A stretch of DNA of 48,098 nt from Candidatus Gastranaerophilales bacterium (GTDB lineage: Bacteria > Cyanobacteriota > Vampirovibrionia > Gastranaerophilales > Gastranaerophilaceae), in NCBI GenBank assembly GCA_947624645.1, contig CANQLG010000014.1:1-48098 (forward strand). The letters run 5' to 3'. The notes under the pieces were generated by a model that did no database searches, had not been told where the DNA came from, and saw only the letters and a list, made by a program, of their open reading frames with translations. Position 1 is the stretch's first letter. Each line of letters opens with the position of its first letter. The position numbers and the translations under genes are program-made. Shown piece by piece: positions 8,300 to 17,034 of the stretch.

Positions 8300-9213
8300 G
8301 TGATAAAACATATTGGGAAGTATGTATTGAAATAAATCCCGTTTGCGCTGATATATTGTGTGATATAATCCAATCCGAATATGAGTGTGAGGGGATAGTT
8401 ACGGCAGAAGAAACATATAAAAACCTTGAGCTTGTATCTACGACTGAAAATATGCTTAAGGCGTATATAGTTTCGGATAATCTTGATATTAATGAAGTAA
8501 AAAATTTCATAAAACAAAAACGTCAGGAATTAATAAACCGACAAGCATTTAATGAAGATATAGGCAGTTGGCAGGTAACCGTAAAAAAACAGGAAAATGT
8601 GGATTGGTCTAAAAAATGGAAAGAACATTGGAAACCGTCTAAAATTTCAGATAGGATTGTTATTTGCCCAAGCTGGGAAAAATATGATTCAAAAGATAAT
8701 GAAATTATAATAAACATAGACCCGGGTAATGCTTTTGGAACAGGTACGCATGCTACTACTCAATTATGTGTAAAAGCTTGTGAAAAATACATGAATAAAG
8801 GTTCATATACGGCAGATATAGGTACAGGGTCAGGCATATTAGCAATATGTGCAAAAAAGTTAAGTGCCGAATTTGTTGATGCCGTTGATAATGATGATAC
8901 TGCGATTCAAACGGCAAAAAAGAATGCAATTATAAACGGAGAAAATGATATTAAATTTCACACCGCAACATCTGATGTATTACCTTCAAATACTTATGAT
9001 TTTGTTTTTGCAAATATTTTACATAATATATTGGCTCAAATTATGCCGGATTTAAAACGAATAATGAAAAAAAATGCTAAAATAGTTTTAAGCGGAATAC
9101 TTGAGGGTAAAGAACAAGTTGTAACAGATGCTGTAAAAAACAATAATATGAAAATTATAGAAGAAATGCATCAGAAAGAGTGGATAGCTTTTGTTGTTCA
9201 AAAGGAGGATTAA
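8290..9213 (+). CDS. prmA: ribosomal protein L11 methyltransferase
   Basis: 307 residues. The N-terminal recognition domain (about 1-100) is followed by the linker VDWSKKWKEHWKPSKISDR and the SAM-binding Rossmann domain with DPGNAFGTGTHATTQL, DIGTGSGILAICAKK (about 176-190) and the catalytic-site motif FANILHNIL. PrmA trimethylates lysines and the N-terminus of ribosomal protein L11. The start is a TTG at 8290 inside the end of accA, because there is no in-frame ATG before the conserved N-terminal strand YWEVCIEINP. That implies translational coupling to accA. The stop is immediately followed by the kdsB ATG, with AAAGGAGG for kdsB lying inside the prmA end. Confidence 0.93.
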   Translation: MSVSDKTYWEVCIEINPVCADILCDIIQSEYECEGIVTAEETYKNLELVSTTENMLKAYIVSDNLDINEVKNFIKQKRQELINRQAFNEDIGSWQVTVKKQENVDWSKKWKEHWKPSKISDRIVICPSWEKYDSKDNEIIINIDPGNAFGTGTHATTQLCVKACEKYMNKGSYTADIGTGSGILAICAKKLSAEFVDAVDNDDTAIQTAKKNAIINGENDIKFHTATSDVLPSNTYDFVFANILHNILAQIMPDLKRIMKKNAKIVLSGILEGKEQVVTDAVKNNNMKIIEEMHQKEWIAFVVQKED

Positions 9214-9945
9214 ATGTCAAAGACAGCTATAATAATACCTGCAAGATATAATTCAAAAAGATTGCAGGGAAAACCTTTAATAAAAGTATTAGATAAACCG
9301 ATAATTCAATGGGTATGGGAACGGGCAATAAAGGTTAAGTCAGCTGAGAGTGTAATTATAGCAACTGATAATCAAGAAATATATAATTGTGCAAAATCTT
9401 TTGGCGCACAGGTTGAAATGACATCAGAAAATCATAAATGCGGAAGTGACAGAATTGTAGAGGTTGCTCAAAAATATCCGGAATTTTCGTATATTATAAA
9501 TCTTCAGGGTGATGAACCAATGATTAGTGTTGATTGTGTTGAAGAGGTTATCAAATTAATTAAAGAAGATTCAAATGCGGATATTTCTACATTGCTTTCC
9601 GAAATTACTCCCGAAACGGATTTAGACGACCCGAATATGGTAAAATGCGTAAAAGATGTTAACGGATATGCGCTTTATTTTTCACGTTCAAAAATTCCTT
9701 ATGAAAGAAATAAAGGTATAGCTAAATTTTATAAACACATCGGAATATACGGATATAAAAGGGAGTCTTTGTTTAAAATGACAAAACTTGCTCAAAGTGA
9801 TATAGAAAAGGCAGAAAGTTTGGAACAACTTCGGGCTTTATATTACGGTATGAAAATAAAAACATCAGTAGTTGAATATAATTCTGTTGGTATAGATACA
9901 ATAGAAGATTTAAACAAATTTAAAAAGATAGTCGAGGCTAAATAA
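9214..9945 (+). CDS. kdsB: 3-deoxy-manno-octulosonate cytidylyltransferase
   Basis: 243 residues, standard for KdsB (CMP-Kdo synthetase). N-terminal nucleotide-binding signature IIPARYNSKRLQGKP; ATDNQEI; EMTSENHKCGSDRI; the LQGDEPMI motif with metal-binding Asp; and YFSRSKIPYER. It activates Kdo with CTP for addition to lipid A, so an LPS-containing outer membrane is implied; lptB and an LptF/G permease occur further along. It is butted directly against prmA (upstream) and the first CDF transporter (downstream, ATG two bases after the stop), an operon with no spacing. The other Kdo genes (kdsA, kdsC/D, waaA) are not in this window. Confidence 0.95.
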   Translation: MSKTAIIIPARYNSKRLQGKPLIKVLDKPIIQWVWERAIKVKSAESVIIATDNQEIYNCAKSFGAQVEMTSENHKCGSDRIVEVAQKYPEFSYIINLQGDEPMISVDCVEEVIKLIKEDSNADISTLLSEITPETDLDDPNMVKCVKDVNGYALYFSRSKIPYERNKGIAKFYKHIGIYGYKRESLFKMTKLAQSDIEKAESLEQLRALYYGMKIKTSVVEYNSVGIDTIEDLNKFKKIVEAK

Positions 9946-10632
9946 ATGGAAGATATTGATATACATGAGCACAAACATTTAACTAACGAAAAAAAGACCC
10001 TGATTGTAATACTGTGTACAATTGTTGCAATGGTATTTGAAATATTTTTCGGTTATGCAACAAAATCGATGGCATTGTTGGCAGAGGGTTATCATATGGG
10101 AACGCATGTCTTGACCTTAGGCTTAACTTATATAGCATATATATTGGCAAGAAAATTTGAGGGTTCACCTAAATTTCCGTCAGGAACATATAAAATAAGT
10201 ACATTAGCAGCATATACAAGTGCTATGCTCCTTGGGTTTGCAGGCTTTTGGATTGCGGTTGAGTCCGTTCAAAGATTTTTTAAACCCGAGAATATTGATT
10301 TTTCTGATGCTATATTAATAGCTGTAATATGTCTTGTGGTCAATGGTATATGTTTATTTGTTATGAAAGACCATCATTTCCATGTTCATAATAGTGGAGA
10401 GCATTCCCATAATGAAGGTCAAAAAGAAGATTATAACTATAAGGCAGTATACTATCATATTGCTGCGGATTTATTAACTTCTGTATTAACAATCATTGTT
10501 TTAATATTGGGTAAAATATATAATTGCATTCATCTTGATGCAATGGTCGGTATTATATGCGGTATAATTATATTCAGGTGGTCGCTCATCCTTTTGAAAC
10601 ATACGGTTAAAATACTCATTGATATGAAATAA
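9946..10632 (+). CDS. CDF-family cation efflux protein, short form (copy 1)
   Basis: 228 residues with six predicted membrane helices and a short His-rich loop (HHFHVHNSGEHSHNEG) between helices 4 and 5. Helix 2 carries LLAEGYHMGTHVL and helix 5 YYHIAADLL (HxxxD), the metal-site positions of cation diffusion facilitators. The HMGTH signature resembles the DmeF (Co/Ni) subgroup. It would export divalent metal across the inner membrane in exchange for protons. It ends only about 15 residues after helix 6, so the usual cytoplasmic C-terminal dimerisation domain is missing. Its tandem paralogue starts 8 bp downstream. Metal specificity is inference. Cotranscription with kdsB is implied by the zero spacing. 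Confidence 0.85.
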   Translation: MEDIDIHEHKHLTNEKKTLIVILCTIVAMVFEIFFGYATKSMALLAEGYHMGTHVLTLGLTYIAYILARKFEGSPKFPSGTYKISTLAAYTSAMLLGFAGFWIAVESVQRFFKPENIDFSDAILIAVICLVVNGICLFVMKDHHFHVHNSGEHSHNEGQKEDYNYKAVYYHIAADLLTSVLTIIVLILGKIYNCIHLDAMVGIICGIIIFRWSLILLKHTVKILIDMK

Positions 10633-10640
10633 GGATAAAA

Positions 10641-11339
10641 ATGCAAGAAGTTAATCATAAGTTAACGAATGAGAATGAAAAGAAAACTTTAATTGTTATT
10701 ATATTTACCTTGATAGCAATGTTTGCCGAGATTATATACGGGTATATAACAAATTCTATGGCATTATTGGCTGACGGGTATCATATGGGTACTCATGCGC
10801 TTGCATTATTATTAACTTATATAGCTTATGTATTAACAAGGAAATTTGAGGGCTCTGATAAATTTACTAATGGGACGGATAAAATAGGAACAATAGCCGC
10901 ATATACAAGTTCTTTGTTTTTGGCATTTACAGGGGTGTGGATAATCTATGAAGCACTTACAAGGTTAATGCATCCGTTAAAAATACAATTTGATGAAGCT
11001 ATAATTGTTGCAATAATCGGATTAATAGTAAATGCTTCCTGTATATTGATAATGGAGCATAAACACTGTAAAGATAACGGGCATGAACATCACCATTGCA
11101 ATGGTTGTGAACATTCAAATGATGATTCATGCAAGGATTATAATTTTAAAGCGGCATATTATCATATTTTAGCTGATGCAATGACCTCTATATTTGCGAT
11201 AATAGCATTAATTGCAGGAAAATTGTATGGAATAACCTGTTTAGATTCATTAATAGGAATACTTGGCGGAATATTAATATTAAGGTGGGCATTAGGGCTT
11301 ATAAAACATACCGTCAAGATACTGATTGATATGAAATAA
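10641..11339 (+). CDS. CDF-family cation efflux protein, short form (copy 2)
   Basis: 232 residues, clearly paralogous to the gene just upstream: same start of helix 1 (KKTLIVII), same LLADGYHMGTHAL in helix 2, same YYHILADAM in helix 5 and an identical ending HTVKILIDMK. The loop between helices 4 and 5 is richer in metal ligands (HKHCKDNGHEHHHCNGCEH), mixing His and Cys, which suggests a different or tighter metal-sensing loop than in copy 1. It too lacks the C-terminal cytoplasmic domain. AAGGAT lies 6 bp before the ATG. The two may form a heterodimer, as some CDF pairs do (inference). It is convergent with, and directly abuts, the next gene. Confidence 0.85.
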   Translation: MQEVNHKLTNENEKKTLIVIIFTLIAMFAEIIYGYITNSMALLADGYHMGTHALALLLTYIAYVLTRKFEGSDKFTNGTDKIGTIAAYTSSLFLAFTGVWIIYEALTRLMHPLKIQFDEAIIVAIIGLIVNASCILIMEHKHCKDNGHEHHHCNGCEHSNDDSCKDYNFKAAYYHILADAMTSIFAIIALIAGKLYGITCLDSLIGILGGILILRWALGLIKHTVKILIDMK

Positions 11340-11597
11340 TTACATAAATTGTTCTTCTTGCAGAGCAAGGGCGCAAATTTGTGCAGCTTGAATGCTGACT
11401 TTTTTAATCGGCCCGAGAGTATTTTTTTCGATAAGCTTAGGTGTATTTGAATTAAGTTTCAATATTTGATTAAGTTCTTCATATAATTCTATGGGATTAT
11501 CAACGTATAGAACGAGCGGTGCTGTTGTACCCTTTAAAAAAACAAGCACAGATAATCGTTTTTTTATTTGATTTCCTTGTGAAAAAGGCTGTGACAT
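11340..11597 (-). CDS. hypothetical protein, 85 aa
   Basis: A small protein beginning MSQPFSQGNQIKKRLSVLVF and ending ALALQEEQFM. The middle TAPLVLYVDNPIELYEELNQ alternates strand and helix, so a compact alpha/beta fold is likely; no catalytic motif is apparent. I place the start at the ATG at 11597 because GGAG precedes it by 5 bp; an in-frame ATG at 11612 lies upstream of that site. A near-consensus promoter (11625-11653) serves it. Its stop codon directly abuts the stop of the second CDF gene on the other strand. I do not recognise a family; it reads like a conserved lineage-specific small protein. Confidence 0.65.
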   Translation of the reverse strand: MSQPFSQGNQIKKRLSVLVFLKGTTAPLVLYVDNPIELYEELNQILKLNSNTPKLIEKNTLGPIKKVSIQAAQICALALQEEQFM

Positions 11598-11624
11598 ATT
11601 TTCTCCAATCATAGTATTAGTTAT

Positions 11625-11653
11625 ATACTAATAAATTAAATAAAAAAGGTCAA
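11625..11653 (-). promoter_or_regulatory. promoter of the 85-aa gene, overlapped by an inverted repeat
   Basis: On the minus strand TTGACC (11653-11648) and TAGTAT (11630-11625) are exactly 17 bp apart. The -10 box falls inside an inverted repeat, TATTAGT (11615-11621) / ACTAATA (11627-11633), a plausible operator. Confidence 0.6.
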
Positions 11654-11679
11654 TATGTCTTTTTGTTACCAGAAATTTA

Positions 11680-11895
11680 TTAAATATCCAAAATTTGTTC
11701 AATTTCGTCAAAATTAGTTTTTGCAGACTTAATCATATTTCTGATAACTATTGTGAGGTTAGCCAAATCGTGATTTGTAAGGTCAAATTTATCTTCTATT
11801 CCGAGGTTTAAAAAGCATATAAGGCTGTCAATAATAGAGATATCTGTTGAGATAGAAACAATTTGATTTTCGATTTCTTCGGTATTAATTTTCAT
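11680..11895 (-). CDS. hypothetical protein, 71 aa, all-helical
   Basis: Begins MKINTEEIENQIVSISTDIS and ends DEIEQILDI; predicted to be two or three amphipathic helices, strongly acidic, with the segment DLANLTIVIRNMIKSA. No cysteine clusters, signal peptide or transmembrane span. AGGAG lies 6 bp before the ATG at 11895, supporting translation. It is monocistronic or weakly linked to the 85-aa gene downstream (which has its own promoter). Length and composition recall phage or regulatory helical bundle proteins, but no family can be named. Confidence 0.55.
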   Translation of the reverse strand: MKINTEEIENQIVSISTDISIIDSLICFLNLGIEDKFDLTNHDLANLTIVIRNMIKSAKTNFDEIEQILDI

Positions 11896-12035
11896 AATTT
11901 TCTCCTATATTATTTTATTAAATACTAACATATATTCCTATATTATTCAAGCAATTTTTTATATTTATTTACATAATATTTTATGGAATGATATTAAAAG
12001 GTATTATTAATAGGTAGATATAGAGAGGGAAAAAA

Positions 12036-12833
12036 ATGATAAAAGTCGGAGTTGTAGGCGCCTTGGGAAAAATGGGCAGAGAGGTTATAAAAGCGGTAAT
12101 AAATGCCGAGGATATGCAGCTTGTTATGGCTGTTGATATTGTCGGAATCGGGCAAGACGCAGGATTGAGTGCGTGTTCCGTTAAAACTGATGTTTTAATT
12201 GAAAATGATATTCAAAATGCACTGACATCCAAACGACCTGATGTTGTTATTGATTTTACGCAGCCACAGGGAATTTTTGAACATGTTAGTTTATATTTAA
12301 AAAACAAAATTAAGTCGGTAATTGGTACAACAGGACTTAGTGATAAGAATATAGCCGATTTAAAAGAATTATCAAAGATAAATAATACGGGCGTAATAAT
12401 TGCACCGAATTTTTCGACAGGTGCGGTATTATTGATGATGTTTGCTCAGCAAGCAGCTAAATATTTTAAAAATGCAGAGATTATTGAACTTCATCATAAT
12501 CAAAAAAAAGATGCGCCATCAGGTACGGCAGTGAAAACAGCACAGATGATGGCTCAAGTCAATCCTGATTTTATGAAAGGTAATTGTGCGGAAACGGAAC
12601 TTATACAAGGTTCAAGGGGCGGAATGGCTCAGGGTAATATTCACATTCATTCCGTAAGAATGCCCGGATATATTGCATCTCAAGAAGTAATATTCGGTTC
12701 TTCGGGGCAAATATTAAAACTGTCGCATCATACTATGGAACGCTCATGTTATATGGATGGTGTACTTTTAGCTGTAAGATATATTTTTGATAAAAATGAA
12801 TTTGTATACGGACTTGATAATATAATGGGTTAA
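12036..12833 (+). CDS. dapB: 4-hydroxy-tetrahydrodipicolinate reductase
   Basis: 265 residues. N-terminal dinucleotide-binding VGVVGALGKMGREV; VIDFTQPQG; VIGTTGLS; the substrate-site block IIELHHNQKKDAPSGTAVKT with the catalytic His and Lys; and the C-terminal IHSVRMPGYIASQEVIFGS. It reduces the dapA product with NAD(P)H in the diaminopimelate/lysine pathway, so it supplies both peptidoglycan mDAP and lysA, which lies at 22.7 kb here. AGAGAGG precedes the ATG. It stands alone in its direction; its last 4 bp overlap the end of the convergent anmK gene. Confidence 0.96.
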   Translation: MIKVGVVGALGKMGREVIKAVINAEDMQLVMAVDIVGIGQDAGLSACSVKTDVLIENDIQNALTSKRPDVVIDFTQPQGIFEHVSLYLKNKIKSVIGTTGLSDKNIADLKELSKINNTGVIIAPNFSTGAVLLMMFAQQAAKYFKNAEIIELHHNQKKDAPSGTAVKTAQMMAQVNPDFMKGNCAETELIQGSRGGMAQGNIHIHSVRMPGYIASQEVIFGSSGQILKLSHHTMERSCYMDGVLLAVRYIFDKNEFVYGLDNIMG

Positions 12834-13933
12834 TACGATATTTTACCCAAGATAACTGAACTTTCAGCTCCCGTACAAGAGGGAATATTATTAGGCTGCT
12901 TATTTACCGTATAATATCCCAGATAAGCAAAAGCTATACATTCTTTCAATTTGTTGGGAATATTATAATCTTCATGAGTTTTTATTTGTATATCAGGCAG
13001 ATAATTATGCAAAAATTTTATAATTGCATTATTATATGCACCGCCGCCGCCCAAAACTATTTCATCGGGTTTGACTTTTGGGAAAATAAAGTTTATATAA
13101 GAGTCTGCAATTGTTTTTGCAGTTAACGCAGTTACGGTAGCAATAATATCATATTTATTTTTCGGCGCAATTTTATATATTTTTTCGGCATATTCTGAAT
13201 TAAACAGTTCTCTTCCCGTTGATTTTGGCGGAATTATCGAATAATAAGGGTTTGTTAGAAGTTTATTCAGCCATATTTCATCTATGAGTCCTTTAAGTGC
13301 AATTTCTCCGTCTTTATCATAAGGTAAATTAAATAGCTTATTCATAAAATAATCAATAAGCATATTCCCCGGCCCATTATCAAAGGCAAATATTTCACAT
13401 TTATTTGAAAGAACTGTCACATTTGAAATTCCGCCTATATTTTGTATAAGCCTGCCTTTATCTGTTCCGAAAAGGATTTTATCGGCAAAAGGAACCAAAG
13501 GAGCACCTTGTCCGTTCGCAGCCATATCTTTTGGTCTGAAATCACCTATTGTCATAATCCCTGTTTTATATGATATAACCGAAATATCTCCGATTTGAAG
13601 AGTTGATTTTTTATCCGGCAGATGGCAGATTGTCTGACCATGACTTGAAATAAAATCGATTTGTTCTTTTTTCAATCCGCTTTTTTTAATAAGAGAATTT
13701 GCACATTTTGCAAATAATTCCCCGACAACCGTATTCATAAGGCATACATCTTTTACAGAGCCTGTATTATTTGCTAAATTAAAAAGTTTATCTCTGATTT
13801 CATCAGGATACTCAAGAGAGTAACTGTCAATAACCTCGAAAGTTAAATCTTCAAATATTTTAACCAAACAAGCATCAATACTGTCTATGGATGTTCCTGA
13901 CATTAGAGAAATAACTGTTTTATAACTTTTCAT
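12830..13933 (-). CDS. anmK: anhydro-N-acetylmuramic acid kinase
   Basis: 367 residues. Begins with the ASKHA-type phosphate-binding motif SLMSGTSIDSIDACLV, then FISSHGQTICHLP, TIGDFRPKDMAANGQGAPLV, NIGGISNVTVL, FDNGPGNMLID and VLGGGGAYNN, all typical of AnmK. It phosphorylates and opens 1,6-anhydroMurNAc from recycled peptidoglycan to MurNAc-6-P. Its presence means that lytic-transglycosylase-type wall turnover products are reused. I use the ATG at 13933; a TTG at 13948 further upstream is in frame but less likely. Neither has a clear Shine-Dalgarno. It is divergent from manC across a palindromic promoter region. Confidence 0.94.
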   Translation of the reverse strand: MKSYKTVISLMSGTSIDSIDACLVKIFEDLTFEVIDSYSLEYPDEIRDKLFNLANNTGSVKDVCLMNTVVGELFAKCANSLIKKSGLKKEQIDFISSHGQTICHLPDKKSTLQIGDISVISYKTGIMTIGDFRPKDMAANGQGAPLVPFADKILFGTDKGRLIQNIGGISNVTVLSNKCEIFAFDNGPGNMLIDYFMNKLFNLPYDKDGEIALKGLIDEIWLNKLLTNPYYSIIPPKSTGRELFNSEYAEKIYKIAPKNKYDIIATVTALTAKTIADSYINFIFPKVKPDEIVLGGGGAYNNAIIKFLHNYLPDIQIKTHEDYNIPNKLKECIAFAYLGYYTVNKQPNNIPSCTGAESSVILGKISY

Positions 13934-13939
13934 AAAGTC

Positions 13940-13970
13940 ATTATACAACTAAATCAATTTAGTGTATAAT
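13940..13970. promoter_or_regulatory. symmetrical divergent promoter/operator between anmK and manC
   Basis: ATTATAC at 13940-13946 and GTATAAT at 13964-13970 bracket ACTAAAT/ATTTAGT, making a nearly perfect palindrome of 31 bp (one unpaired base). Each outer arm reads TATAAT for the gene it faces, so the -10 boxes of anmK and manC are the two arms of one inverted repeat. A protein bound at the centre could control both genes. Confidence 0.55.
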
Positions 13971-13992
13971 TAAAGTCTGTAAGAGGATAGTT

Positions 13993-15435
13993 ATGGCAAT
14001 ACTGTATTCGGTAATACTTGCAGGCGGGGCGGGAAAACGACTTTGGCCTTTATCAAGAGAAATGTTTCCAAAACAAATGCTTAAATTGGATGATGAATAT
14101 ACTCTGTTTCAAAGGACATTTCTTAATATAGCAACCATTATTGATGATAAAAATATATTAACGTCAACTAATGTAAAATATTTATCCTCAATACAGGAGC
14201 AATTAAAAACTTTAAGTCAAAAATTCTGCCGTAAATCGGGATATAAAGTCTTATCCGAGCCGGTATTTAAAAATACCGCACCTGCACTAACAATGGCAGT
14301 AAAATATATTAAAGACAAAACCGATATTTATAATACCGAAACAATTGTGCTGGCAGTACCGTCAGATCAAATTATTGCAGACAGAATAGAATATACTTCA
14401 TTGCTTTCAAAAGGTATTGAACTTGCCAAATCAGGATATATAGTTGCTTTCGGTACTCCATCTTCAGATATTACAGATAAGTTTGGTTATATAAAAACGA
14501 GAAAAAATACCAAAATATCAGAGCTTGAACCATCGGCATTAAAGGCTACAAATTTTATAGAAAAACCGTCCGATAATGATGCTAAAAAAATATTAAAAGG
14601 TAATATCTATGTAAATTCAGGTATATATATGTTTAGTGTAAATACTTATATGTCCGAATTGAAAAAACACGCACCCGAAATTTACCAAAAGCTTGCTTTG
14701 AATAATTATGATGATGAAATTCCGTCAATACCATTAAGTGATTATGAACAAGTAGAAGATATATCAATAGATTATGCATTGATGGAAAAAACAAACAAAA
14801 TGGTATTGATTCCGTTTGAGACAAATTGGAAAGATGTTGGTACATGGGATACTTTATATGAGATTTCAAAAAAAGATAAAAAAGGTAACGCATTTATAGG
14901 CAAAACCATTGATTTGGGCTCTGAAAATTCTATGGTTTATTCTACATCAAAACTTGTTGCAACAATAGGATTGAAAGATACAATAGTTGTTGAAACGGAA
15001 GATGCGGTATTTGTAACCGATAAAAATAATACCGAGGGAGTAAAAAATATATATAAAAAATTGAACGGAAAAAATTCCAAGACAAAAGAAATACATAAAA
15101 CCGTATACAGACCATGGGGATATTATACTGTTTTAGATATAGGAGAGGGATTTTTAACCAAATGTATAACAGTCAATCCTAAAGCAAAACTGAGCGTTCA
15201 AAAACATCATTACAGAAGTGAACATTGGATAATTCTTGAGGGTGAAGCAACCGTTATAAAAGGTGATAATATTATAAAATTGAATTCCGGTGAAAGTGTA
15301 GATATTAATATGGAAGAAATTCATTCACTTCAAAATCTGTCAGATTCCCAGTTAAAAGTTTTGGAAGTTCAACAGGGTGAAATCCTTGATGAAAATGATA
15401 TTGTAAGAATAGAAGATATATATGGCAGAGTGTAG
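13993..15435 (+). CDS. manC: mannose-1-phosphate guanylyltransferase / mannose-6-phosphate isomerase (type II)
   Basis: 480 residues, the size of bifunctional ManC/AlgA. The N-terminal nucleotidyltransferase domain starts VILAGGAGKRLWPLSREMFPK, with FIEKPSDNDA and NSGIYMF further on and the VPFETNWKDVGTWD-like block (IPFETNWKDVGTWDTL). The C-terminal cupin isomerase domain begins TVYRPWGYYTVLD and includes KAKLSVQKHHYRSEHWI with its metal-binding His residues. It makes GDP-mannose for surface polysaccharide. GAGGA lies 7 bp before the ATG. The gene's end overlaps the dxr start by 14 bp. Whether both activities are kept cannot be told from sequence alone, but no key residue appears missing. 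Confidence 0.92.
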   Translation: MAILYSVILAGGAGKRLWPLSREMFPKQMLKLDDEYTLFQRTFLNIATIIDDKNILTSTNVKYLSSIQEQLKTLSQKFCRKSGYKVLSEPVFKNTAPALTMAVKYIKDKTDIYNTETIVLAVPSDQIIADRIEYTSLLSKGIELAKSGYIVAFGTPSSDITDKFGYIKTRKNTKISELEPSALKATNFIEKPSDNDAKKILKGNIYVNSGIYMFSVNTYMSELKKHAPEIYQKLALNNYDDEIPSIPLSDYEQVEDISIDYALMEKTNKMVLIPFETNWKDVGTWDTLYEISKKDKKGNAFIGKTIDLGSENSMVYSTSKLVATIGLKDTIVVETEDAVFVTDKNNTEGVKNIYKKLNGKNSKTKEIHKTVYRPWGYYTVLDIGEGFLTKCITVNPKAKLSVQKHHYRSEHWIILEGEATVIKGDNIIKLNSGESVDINMEEIHSLQNLSDSQLKVLEVQQGEILDENDIVRIEDIYGRV

Positions 15436-16585
15436 AAATAAAAAAAGACTTACCATATTAGGCTCAACGGGGTCAATCGGAACTCAGGCGCTTGAAGTTA
15501 TTTCAAAGCTAAAAGACAGATTTGAAGTAATAGCATTAAGTGCAGGCTCAAATATTGAGTTGTTAAAAAAACAAATAGAAATATATAAACCCAAATATGT
15601 ATGTATAAATGATGAAAAAGATGCCGTAAATATAGCTAAAACATATAAAATAACCGTATATAGCGGTTCTCAAGGATTAATTAAACTTGCGCAATTACCT
15701 GAAGTTGATATGGTATTAGTGGCAGTTTCGGGAAAAATCGGTTTAATCCCGACAATTGAAGCAATAAAAAATAAAAAAGATATAGCGCTTGCAAATAAAG
15801 AAACACTTGTTATGGCAGGTGATATCGTAGTGAAATCGGTAAAAGAAAACAATGTAAAATTATTGCCTGTTGATAGCGAACATTCTGCAATATTTCAATG
15901 TATATCAAATAGAGAGTACGTAAAAAATCTTATAATAACAGCTTCCGGAGGCCCGTTTAGGAATTGTTCCGTTCAAGAGATGGAAAATGCCGATTTAAAG
16001 AGTACCCTATCTCACCCCAGATGGAAAATGGGTAAAAAAATAACTGTTGATTCCGCAACATTGATGAATAAAGGCTTGGAAGTTATAGAGGCTCATCATC
16101 TTTTTGATATTAACTATAATGACATAAAAGTTGTAATACATCCTCAAAGCTACATACATAGTGCCGTGGAATATAAAGACGGAAGTATTATTGCACAAAT
16201 CGGTATACCTAGTATGCATATACCGATTCAATATGCACTATGTTTTCCTGAAAGATTAAAAGGTATAGAAACAGAGAGTTTTGACTTTATTAAAGCATCA
16301 AAATTTGAATTTTATGCGCCTGACTATGAAAAATTTCCCTCTTTAAAACTTGCGATAGAAGCGGGAAAAACAGGCGGAACCGCAACGGTATGCTTAAATG
16401 CCGCTAATGAAGAAGCTGTTTTCGCATTTTTGTCAGGTCAAATATCGTTTACGGATATATATAAATATACAAAAAAAGTGTATGATTCTTATAAGCCTAT
16501 AAAAAATCCGTCACTCGAACAAATTCTCTCCGAGGATGATAAAATAAGACAACAAACACGCAGCTTGATTAAGGAAAAGGTATAA
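15422..16585 (+). CDS. dxr: 1-deoxy-D-xylulose 5-phosphate reductoisomerase
   Basis: 387 residues. NADPH-binding [17 protein letters not shown] at the N-terminus, [27 protein letters not shown] (metal-binding DSE), [27 protein letters not shown] and EVIEAHHLF. These are all hallmark blocks of Dxr/IspC. It converts DXP to MEP, so isoprenoids come from the MEP pathway; a UbiA-type prenyltransferase that consumes such products is encoded at 20.9 kb. The only plausible start is the ATG at 15422, 14 bp inside manC, so translation is coupled. aroQ follows after 2 bp. Confidence 0.96.
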   Translation: MAECRNKKRLTILGSTGSIGTQALEVISKLKDRFEVIALSAGSNIELLKKQIEIYKPKYVCINDEKDAVNIAKTYKITVYSGSQGLIKLAQLPEVDMVLVAVSGKIGLIPTIEAIKNKKDIALANKETLVMAGDIVVKSVKENNVKLLPVDSEHSAIFQCISNREYVKNLIITASGGPFRNCSVQEMENADLKSTLSHPRWKMGKKITVDSATLMNKGLEVIEAHHLFDINYNDIKVVIHPQSYIHSAVEYKDGSIIAQIGIPSMHIPIQYALCFPERLKGIETESFDFIKASKFEFYAPDYEKFPSLKLAIEAGKTGGTATVCLNAANEEAVFAFLSGQISFTDIYKYTKKVYDSYKPIKNPSLEQILSEDDKIRQQTRSLIKEKV

Positions 16586-16587
16586 AT

Positions 16588-17034
16588 ATGAAAATATTAT
16601 TTTTAAACGGCCCCAATTTAAATCTTTTAGGAACCAGAGAGCCTGATAAATACGGAACTCTGACTTTAGATAATATCCAAACTTTTGTAGGTCAGGAAGC
16701 CGATAAACTGAATGTTGAGGTTGATTTCTATCAAACAAATATAGAAGGCGAGCTTGTTGATAAAATCCAACAGGCAAAAGGAAAATATGATGGAATAGTC
16801 ATTAATCCGGCTGCATATACACATACAAGCGTTGCAATACGGGATGCTATTTTAGCGGTTGAGATTCCTGCCGTTGAAATACATTTATCAAACATACAAA
16901 AAAGAGAAGAATTTAGAACAATCTCACTGACTGCTCCTGCTTGCATAGGTCAAATTGCGGGATTCGGAGCATTCAGCTATAAACTCGGATTAATTGCAAT
17001 TGTCGATTACATAAAATCACTTGAACAAGACTAA
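16588..17034 (+). CDS. aroQ: 3-dehydroquinate dehydratase, type II
   Basis: 148 residues, the dodecameric type II enzyme. It opens [20 protein letters not shown], where the Arg and Tyr of the mobile active-site loop are visible. [17 protein letters not shown] and VEIHLSN carry the conserved Asn, His and substrate-binding residues. It dehydrates 3-dehydroquinate in the shikimate pathway. AAGG precedes the ATG, which lies 2 bp after the dxr stop. The last 18 bp overlap the 3' end of the convergent NAGPA-like gene. Confidence 0.96.
   Translation: MKILFLNGPNLNLLGTREPDKYGTLTLDNIQTFVGQEADKLNVEVDFYQTNIEGELVDKIQQAKGKYDGIVINPAAYTHTSVAIRDAILAVEIPAVEIHLSNIQKREEFRTISLTAPACIGQIAGFGAFSYKLGLIAIVDYIKSLEQD

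Noticed and set aside
9946-11339. Two CDF genes read as one gene broken by a frameshift
   Set aside because: Each has its own start, six helices, metal motifs and the same C-terminal end; it is a duplication.
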